Source of the DNA: Apostichopus japonicus
Taxonomy: Eukaryota > Echinodermata > Holothuroidea > Aspidochirotida > Stichopodidae
Assembly (NCBI RefSeq): GCF_037975245.1
Contig: NC_092578.1
Coordinates: 9,714,359 to 9,778,358, forward strand
Reading direction: 5' to 3'
DNA length: 64,000 bases
The notes under the pieces were generated by a model. That model was not told the origin of the DNA and ran no database searches. It saw only the letters and a list, made by a program, of their open reading frames with translations. The position numbers and the translations under genes are program-made. Shown here piece after piece: positions 57,401-64,000 of the stretch. Within the stretch, counting starts at the first letter, position 1. Every line of letters begins with the position of its first letter.

Positions 57401-60400
57401 CCAATCACATCTATAGTGATCCTAACTGTATAATAGGGCGTAACAATGGTTTACCCAGCTTGTGTAACCGTGTCATAGATGTCAATAATTCATTTCTTAT
57501 CAAAATTCAATGTATAAAGCCTACCTCTCTCTTAAGGAATTCAAACACAATACCATATATCATTTTGCTATTTGGTGTTAGAATATTATAAGTAGCGAGT
57601 TTATTATTCATTAATCTAATCACTGTTTGTTATACTAACGACCGTAAGTCTTCTCATTTTATTGATTGCTTCAATAAATTTATTTGCTAAATGTTATCTG
57701 TGGTTTTAGTGAAATACACAATTTATCTTTGCTTTCTTCTTCAATTGATTTCTTTTCTTTCCTTGGATGGGAGGGTTCTACATTGTTGAATCCTAAGGCT
57801 TCCTAGAAGACATCATTTCATAAAGATGTTTGACTACTATGAATTAATCAAGTATATATGTAAATGTAATTTTGTTGATCCCCCAAATTAATGAAATGAT
57901 ATGAATTAATTTCATAATCAATTCCCAAACTTCAAAGATATTCTCTTCTGTCACCACTGACTGTCTCATTATTCTGGTACAAAATGAAAAGTAAAACTAG
58001 AAATGTTGTTTCATTTCTGTTTTTATCTGTACTTGTAGGGCATTAAGGGGTAGCAACAACTTAACCTTCTCATTATCTTTGAGATCTTGTTGACTCTTTA
58101 GATGCTGTAACTGTTGGCATTCTTTCTGGCGTTCTTCATGGATGGATGTGGAATATAGAACAGTAAATATTATTTTCATTGTTTCTGCAATCCAGCAGCT
58201 TTGTCTGGTGAAACTTTAGGCCAACATACCACCAAAGTAAGAAGCAATTGATGTACCATATTGTATGTTGTTACATTTACAGCACTTTTACATACATGTA
58301 TAATCATATAAACCTGTGCTCCTTGGGGGTTTCTGCAGAGAGAAATGAATTGTGCAAAGAAGAATAACAAGTATCTAGAATCATTAAAACTCTCTTGGTC
58401 TACCATCCATGCTTGTCGTTGTACTACTTGCTACTGATCAAGGTATAATAGGAAGAATGATGAAGACAAATCAGGCTCAAGTATTGACTCACCTTTAGAT
58501 AATTCTCCACTTTTAGAGGTCGACAGTTACTTAGCTTTACAGCTGGTGACTCCGATACTTTGTCTAGTATTTCTATCAGGTCTGCCATGCCGTAACATGG
58601 AATGGAATCTGAAATCCCGATAACATGAAGGTGTATGCTCTTCCTCTCCTGATCTAAAAAACAAAAGAATGAAAATGTAAAAATTAAATTACTAGCCCGC
58701 AGCAGTCTTTACTTGGTTCTTCTGTGAGGTCGTAATTGGTCTTGGATGACTTCATAAAGGGTGTGAAGACTCGCGCCAAAAGAAACGTCTAATACCGGTA
58801 ATCTGACCTAGTTTCGAATGAGGTGTAACAGAAGTGTTAGACACCACCATCGATCCCAGAAAATACACACACAGCTTGCTACCGTCTGTAATTAGAGACT
58901 AGTGTACAGTCAGTACATACAGCTGCGGTCAATACCCACAGCACAGTGTATAAACGATACAGCAATGGACATCTCAGGTCCAGCTAACGATAACAATTAA
59001 GGTATCACGTTTCATTATTGTCTGTATTTTGTAGCGACACATACAAAATGTCATTTGCAAGTAACAGAAAGTTCACTTTTTCAGACGGCCGCACGCAGTT
59101 TGGTGCGAGTCTTCAATGCCTTTAAAGAATGGAGTACCCATGATATCAGAGCGTGTGACTGCATCATCATTCAGTACACCATGAAATAACATATGATTGC
59201 AAGTATGACTGTTGGTTCATATACCAGTAAAAACATTGGGAATGGTGCCGCAGCCCTAGTTTAGTATAAGCAAATCACTTTCCATACTAAACCACAATAA
59301 TATGACCGAAATGTATGAACAAAACTGTCATTTCCTTGCTACTAATTTATTCTAGATTGCATACAACAAAGACCCAATTTCCATATATAGCTAGCAAGTG
59401 CAGTACAATGGAGTACAATGGAGTCTGATATTCCACCCACAATGGTTTACAAAATGTACAGTTTGGTTAAAAGGTTACAAGCATCTCTGCCAGGATTCTT
59501 GAATAAAGCAGAACGGTTCAAGCTATGGTAATTTGGTCTTGTAGGTCTACCAAGTGTTATTGTTGAGTTCTTTAAGTAACATCTTGTGGTGATTTAACCC
59601 TATGTTGTGACATATTACTATCACAGTAAAAACAAAGGTTAGGCTCCAGTTTACTTGCATAAATGCAGCCATTGGTTATGTTCTAGTGACCATTTTGTTC
59701 AATGCAGTAATTCTGTTTTACACAAACTTTAAAATATTTTCCTTCAAATTTGTAAACCTCATCGGTTAGTGCCTAATTTCAATGCTCCCTGGGAAATGTT
59801 CAGTGGAATAATGGAACAGAGTAGTTTTAAAAGTACCCAATCTTACCAGTTATTTATGAGTTTGGTGGCAGCAGATCCTAGTAAATACAATGCAAAATAT
59901 AGCTTTAAGGAGAATCGGACTGGTTACTACTGTATTAAATGTCTTTTGTTTTCATATTCTTACAATTGTTTGATACTGTACGTTTTAGGTTTATATATTT
60001 TAATGTTTGTATCTCATATCCTGTTTTAAAATGTCTTGTTTTCATATTCTTACAAATGTTTGATACTGTACATTCTAGGTTTCCATTTATTAATGTTTGT
60101 ATCTTCTATCCTGTTTTAAACAAGCATGCAATTACCCTTGTGGTTTAATAAAGTTGATCTAATCCAATCTAATCTAATCTAATATTAAATACCATTGAAA
60201 AGGACCAACTGCTATCATAACAAAGAAACTGACAATGAGCAAAGTGTTTTATGCAAATCAGGCTTCCACTCTTAACTGTTATGATTCAGTCAATGAAAAC
60301 CTGCCATTATGAGTACAATGAAATGCATTCATTTTACACTTCATGGCGAAGGGTTTTTGCAACGAATAATCAAACTGACCCAATAAATTGTTAAATTATA

Positions 60401-61493
60401 CATATCAGAATCCATAAATTAATCAGGTCTTGGAACAGTCTTCCCCAAATTTGAAATACTTGCCAAATGTTAATATTTTTAACGCAATATGAAAACTTAT
60501 ATATTTTATTTAGATGTCTGATATTTGTTTGTCTATCTTTTTACCATCCTTTTTGTGCTTTTGGATGTTTACCATTTTTCTACTGCATTATATTGCATAT
60601 GTATTTTGTATTGAGGGGCTCCTCTGGTAAGCAGTGCTTCTGCACTGAGCAGGACTACCCGCATTAAAGATGACAATAATAAAAATAAAAATATGAAGTG
60701 GAAAACAGGCAGCGTTCCTTAGTTTAATGATCATCCATAAAAATAAATCTGATAACACGCTGGCAAATGATAATAACAACAATTTCAACACAACAGCTTG
60801 ACTGAACTGGTTGCATTTACTGCATTACTTGTACATTGGTTGCTAGAACTCTGTATGAAAATTATGCAGCACCACTTCTCACTGCAAGCATGGAGAATCA
60901 GAGATGATTATGTCACACAAGTAGGCTAGGTTCATGGGATATGAAACTGTGATAGGTCTACGCTACATGCTTATTTAGAAGTAACAGGCTTCCTGAAGCA
61001 GGAATCAAATAAAGATTGACAAGCTCAAGGCAAGTTTTGTAGGGCAAGTTATAAAAATCTTGGTGTTTCATTGAAATGGCAGGACACCACAGCAATTTTA
61101 GATACGACAGATAACAGGAATGTAGCTTTTTCTCTTCCAAACTTTAATTTAATATATTTCAAGACCTACCAAAACTTAAATGAAAGGGCACAGTAGTTGA
61201 TTTTTAAGAGCAAATGACATTGGTAGGGTGGTGGCCTTTTACGAGCACTGTCCTAAATGTTTGAAGAATCTGTTGTGACATTAATAGAACAAACTAGCTA
61301 CGAATATATATATGGTAAAATTATTCTACAAACATATCCATCTGCAGCTTTGAGTGACTCACCAATGATTCGCTGCAGCTTGAAGCCGTTAGCAACCAGC
61401 CTTTCATCTAAACACATGCTGATAGTATGTCTTCCTGATGGACTACATTGCATACTAAGTAGGCTTAACCAGTTGTTCTCAGATCCTACCATA
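51440..61493 (-). CDS. Unrecognised minus-strand gene, at least three coding exons
   Basis: Supported exons are 61493-61363 (donor GTGAGT), 58653-58493 (acceptor after TTTTTTAG, donor GTGAGT) and the last exon 51619-51440, ending in TAG. Exon 1 leaves one base and exon 2 supplies two, keeping an open frame (LVANGFKLQRII then DQERKSIHLHVIG). A 60-base exon at 58125-58066 (KECQQLQHLKSQQDLKDNEK) would also keep phase, but its acceptor is weak. The protein is soluble, with Leu/Ile-rich helices, a possible coiled coil in the middle and a basic C-terminus (DKHHRKLTS). It has no signal peptide, membrane span or motif known to me. An ATG opens the first listed exon at 61492, but upstream exons are possible. 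A broken LINE occupies the large intron, and the stop codon lies at the border of the 131-bp repeat. Function unknown. Confidence 0.6.
52140..54660 (+). mobile_element. Inactivated non-LTR retrotransposon (CR1/Rex1/L2 group)
   Basis: Endonuclease pieces come first: FTETWLNETVTEDC near 52215, RPYYLPQESLYVI near 52447 and a SDHDMIIL-like stretch near 52755. Reverse transcriptase pieces follow: KMPVAL-type priming region near 53320, DFSSAFNTPQPH at about 53534, APQGTVLAPVLFTLYTS at about 53710 and KFADDAALLG, the catalytic FADD, near 53800. The C-terminus follows near 54231-54449 (LYKMMNEDDHPLR). Frameshifts, stops and a G tract at 52329-52344 break the frame. The 3' end is AATAAAGTTTATCTTAACT with TCTTATCT repeats. 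It is inserted in an intron of the minus-strand gene. Confidence 0.85.
54661..55800. other. Intronic, nothing resolved
   Basis: A degraded GGTGGGGTGCCTAGACCCCC stretch near 55326 looks like a decayed hAT end. The adjacent 75-codon frame (55328-55555) has no recognisable family. Confidence 0.35.
55802..55984 (+). repeat. 61-bp tandem triplication
   Basis: Three units start with ATTACTAGCAAGTAGG and carry TTGGTATATATGATTATAAG at exact 61-bp spacing, with a few substitutions. Confidence 0.9.
56576..56716. repeat. ~76-bp tandem duplication
   Basis: ATACACATTCCTGTGTATTG and GTATCAAGGCCAAGCTTAAA recur 76 bases later as ATACACATTCCTGTATAGCG and GTATCAAGGCCAAGCTTAGA. Confidence 0.8.
56720..58060. 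other. Intronic, nothing resolved
   Basis: AT-rich, no repeat or exon that I can support. Confidence 0.35.
58660..59935. other. Intronic, nothing resolved
   Basis: No array, transposon end or exon seen. Confidence 0.35.
59939..60185 (+). mobile_element. LINE 3' end with an internal ~85-bp tandem duplication
   Basis: TTTTCATATTCTTACAATTG and TTTGATACTGTACGTTTTAG are repeated about 85 bases later. The end TGGTTTAATAAAGTTGATCT followed by AATCT repeats matches the 3' end style of the LINE at 52140-54660, so this is a 5'-truncated relative. Confidence 0.65.
60190..61360. other. Intronic, nothing resolved
   Basis: No supported feature. The 66-codon frame at 60467-60667 is hydrophobic but has no homology that I recognise. 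Confidence 0.35.
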
Positions 61494-61644
61494 CTATCAA
61501 TGAAGAGAAAACCATGTGATTAATTTGATTATAAATAAGTGGAATATTTATATTAAAAATTATAAATAAGTGGAATATTTCGACTCATACCTGGAATGCC
61601 AAATGGAGGGAATTAAGGGCTTACAACTGATGACTATTACAGGC

Positions 61645-61835
61645 AGTGGTGTAGCCAGGATTTTTTCAGTGGGGGGGGGCGCTGGGGTGGCTTGACCATT
61701 TCCTGGGAGGACGTCTTGTTTCTATCTAAGCCGAGCGCCACCATGAGTTGGCGCACAGTGTACTGGGAATTTTTAGCTAAAAAGGCCTCCTAGATCGTTG
61801 GAAATGACACTTCCCAGGCCTTGTAAGCTTGATCT
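61645..61835 (+). mobile_element. hAT-like terminal fragment
   Basis: It begins CAGTGGTGTAGCCAGGATTT, has a G tract, then GAGCGCCACCATGAGTTGGC and GGAAATGACACTTCCCAGGC, a diverged version of the internal block in the MITEs at 19667 and 47554. The far end is not identifiable. Confidence 0.55.
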
Positions 61836-62104
61836 AAAGTTTTCTCAACATCCTTTATTTTGAGATCCCATATCTTGATATGCTCATCAAATAGTTTAGT
61901 GAAAAAGAGAAGAAAAAAACAGTCTGGTAAATTACTTTGAAATAGCATGACATATCTTTTGTGAGTTTGACAACAGCATTGACATTTTTCGACAAATCTG
62001 CAAATTGCGCTTGAAAAATAAGGAAAGATTGAAATGGGCTTTCAGGCAAGTAAGATACTGAAATGACCGAACTATGTCAAACTGACATCAAAGATTGCGT
62101 CTGA

Positions 62105-62300
62105 AATATTATTAGGGTGATAGACTGATTGGACAGTAGTTCTCAGCAATAGTATTGTCTCCTTTCTTGAAAATTTGGTTTTTTAGCGGTTTTAAGAGCA
62201 TCAGGGTACGTCCCAGAAGTGAAAACCCAATTGAAAATGTAACAGAGTATCGAGGCAAGGACGCGAGCAATGATGTGAGAAACCTGTATGATGTCAGCTA
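62105..62300 (-). mobile_element. LINE reverse-transcriptase fragment, different subfamily
   Basis: On the minus strand broken frames read VLASILCYIFNWVFTSGTYP, DALK-TAK and an NTIAENY-PISL-type stretch. This corresponds to the start of the reverse transcriptase domain where template/primer-binding motifs lie. Only ~60 codons remain, with a frameshift at the poly-A. Confidence 0.6.
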
Positions 62301-62364
62301 TTTTTACCTTTTAACATCTTCTTTGGCATTCCAGTACCTGGAAACCACCTTTCTATAAGGGTAT

Positions 62365-64000
62365 AGTATAATAATAAGCAATAATAATAAGCAAATATTT
62401 ATATAGCGCTTTATGTAAAGGCCTCAAAGCGCTTAAAACAAGTACACAAATATGCAAGACAAATCACTGTAAATTTTGGAATAAATGTGTTTTTAAGAGA
62501 CGCTTAAAACAGTCAACCGATGGTGCATTGCGAATTGAAGATGGTAGATTGTTCCAGAGTTGAGGTGCAGCAGAGATGAAGGCTCTTTCTCCATAAAACT
62601 TTGTGTTTGGGGTATGGCTGGTGGCAAGAAGACACTTTGTAGACGAGCGAAGTTGGCGTTGAGGATGATACTGAGGAATTAAATTTGTAATGTAACCAGG
62701 AGCAAGGGAGTGTTGTGATTTGTACGTTAAGAGGAGGAGCTTATAAATTGACCGATGTTTTACTGGAAGCCAATGGAGTGATTGAAGCACTGGAGACATG
62801 TGATCATGACGCGATGAACATGATATTAACCGGGCAGCAGAATTCTGAACAGTTTGAAGTTTTTTCAGTGTAGAGTCAGGAAGGCCAAATAAAAGGGAGT
62901 TACAGTAGTCAAGCCTGGGCAGTATCAAGGAACATACAAGTTTTGTAGTGATATCTTTGGTTAAAAACTTCCGTATCCGGCTGATCTTCCGTACGGCATT
63001 GTATGATGATTTGCAAACAGCATTGACCTGTTGTTTCATGCTTAGATGGGGATCCAGTACAACTCCTAGACTTTTGACGTGCGTGGACGGAGTGATGGTA
63101 GTCTGATCAATTTTGACTGAAATAGATTTGATTGTTGTGGATTTAAATTGCGAGGTAGCATGGAGGATTTCAGTCTTTGAGTCATTGATAAAAAGATTGT
63201 TTGATATAGCCCATGATTTTACATCTGCAATACAGTTTTGGATTTTCTGAATAGCATCGGAACAATGATCAGGATGGAAAGATGTGAATAACTGAATGTC
63301 ATCAGCATAAATAACAGTTTGCATATTAGCTGAAATGATTAAATCATGCAATGGAGCTACATACAAGGTGTAAAGTAACGGCCCCAGAACTGAGCCTTGT
63401 GGGACTCCAGTTGCAAGCGTAACTTCCTTTGACAGATTTTGATCCACAATAACACATTGGGTACGGTTTGCTAAGTATGATTTCATCCAGTACAATGGAA
63501 TTCCATCAACACCATATCTTTCATGCAAACGTGTTAAAAGTGTTTGGTGATTAATTGTGTCGAAGGCGGATGAGAAATCCAACAGGACTAGTAAAGCATC
63601 TTTACGCTCATCAAGGGCACAGAGAAGGCTATTCTGCACATAAAGTTGAGCAGTTTCTGTGCTGTAATTTGCTCGATATGCAGATTGCATTCTCGCATAG
63701 AGATCATTGTTTGAAAGATAATCTTGAAACTGTTTGCAAACAATACGTTCGATTAGCTTGGATAGATAAGGGAGGTTTGATATAGGTCTGTAATTTGCAA
63801 GATTATTAGCATCAAGCTTGGGTTTTTTAATATGAGGAATTATCACCGCTTGCTTCAGTGAGCATGGTAACTGACCTGAAGTTAAAGAAAGATTAACAAT
63901 TTTCGTGATGACTGGTAGTAAGTCTGAGATACACTCCTTGAAGACAAATGTTGGCAAAGGATCCAAAAAACAAGAGGTAACTGGTGACGAGTTAATAACT
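62365..64000 (-). mobile_element. L2-like LINE with long intact reverse-transcriptase frame, runs off the window
   Basis: The minus-strand frame is open from the window end down to 62464 (over 500 codons) with no stop. The frame continues upstream of the apparent start at 63966 as SCFLDPLPTFVFKE, so the protein is truncated by the window, not by mutation. Motifs in order: NYRPISNLPYLSKLIERIV, DFSSAFDTINHQTL (motif A), GVPQGSVLGPLLYTLY (motif B), VIYADDIQLF (catalytic YADD), then RQLRSST and LWNNLPSSIRNAP at the C-terminus. The 3' UTR to about 62365 has the AAGCGCTTTGAGGCC/ATAAAGCGCTATATAAAT hairpin and an ATT-type repeat. The intact frame suggests a young copy. The endonuclease half lies outside. 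Confidence 0.9.

Noticed and set aside
58176-58406. Minus-strand 76-codon frame next to the 58493-58653 exon
   Set aside because: It spans the intron after that exon and does not continue its phase; no acceptor or donor supports it.

Overview
This window looks like nuclear DNA of a marine invertebrate deuterostome, most likely an echinoderm (inference). The evidence is: short GT-AG exons separated by kilobase introns, an AT-rich background, frequent TAGGCCTA words, tRNA-derived SINEs, L2/CR1-type LINEs with hairpin plus ATT-repeat tails, hAT and Harbinger-like DNA transposons, and very many minisatellites and fold-back repeats. There is no sign of prokaryotic organisation.

Four host genes can be supported. 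(A) A minus-strand gene of at least six coding exons, from its start codon at 6901 to its stop at 903, encodes a roughly 365-residue protein with the style of a ciliary or sperm axoneme protein. (B) A plus-strand eight-exon gene, 16369-27040, encodes a 336-residue Golgi type II membrane sulfotransferase of the uronyl/heparan-sulfate 2-O-sulfotransferase family. (C) A plus-strand gene with an uninterrupted coding exon at 42899-43957 encodes a ten-helix drug/metabolite transporter of the SLC35G type. (D) A minus-strand gene with exons between 61493 and 51440 encodes a protein I do not recognise. In genes A, B and D the exons join in compatible phases, which is the main evidence that they are real. 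All of these exons were found by eye.

Most of the rest is repeat. 1-9.5 kb holds gene A with a SINE and a 1.67-kb Harbinger-like element in its introns, then a hAT transposase remnant. 9.5-16.3 kb is repeat-rich intergenic DNA with LINE ends, hAT fragments and an inverted repeat around a TA microsatellite. 16.4-28 kb is gene B; its introns carry perfect palindromes, two retroposed U2-snRNA-like RNAs, a hAT MITE with exact 8-bp target duplications, a SINE and several minisatellites. A satellite with 189-bp higher-order structure follows its stop codon. 28-42.8 kb is almost gene-free and contains two large fold-back structures built from ~20-22-bp tandem arrays, another hAT MITE, degenerate ~290-bp repeats and a 2.2-kb array of a 27-bp unit. 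42.9-44 kb is gene C. 44-51 kb is repeats, including a hAT MITE in reverse orientation and a SINE inserted into a tandem array. 51.4-61.5 kb is gene D, with a broken LINE in an intron. 62.1-64 kb holds LINE reverse transcriptase, one copy with a 500-codon intact frame running off the window end.

The genes are not functionally linked as far as I can see. The most unusual items are the two independently inserted U2-like RNA retrocopies, the fold-back elements with internal tandem arrays, and the hAT MITE family sharing a conserved internal block in both orientations.
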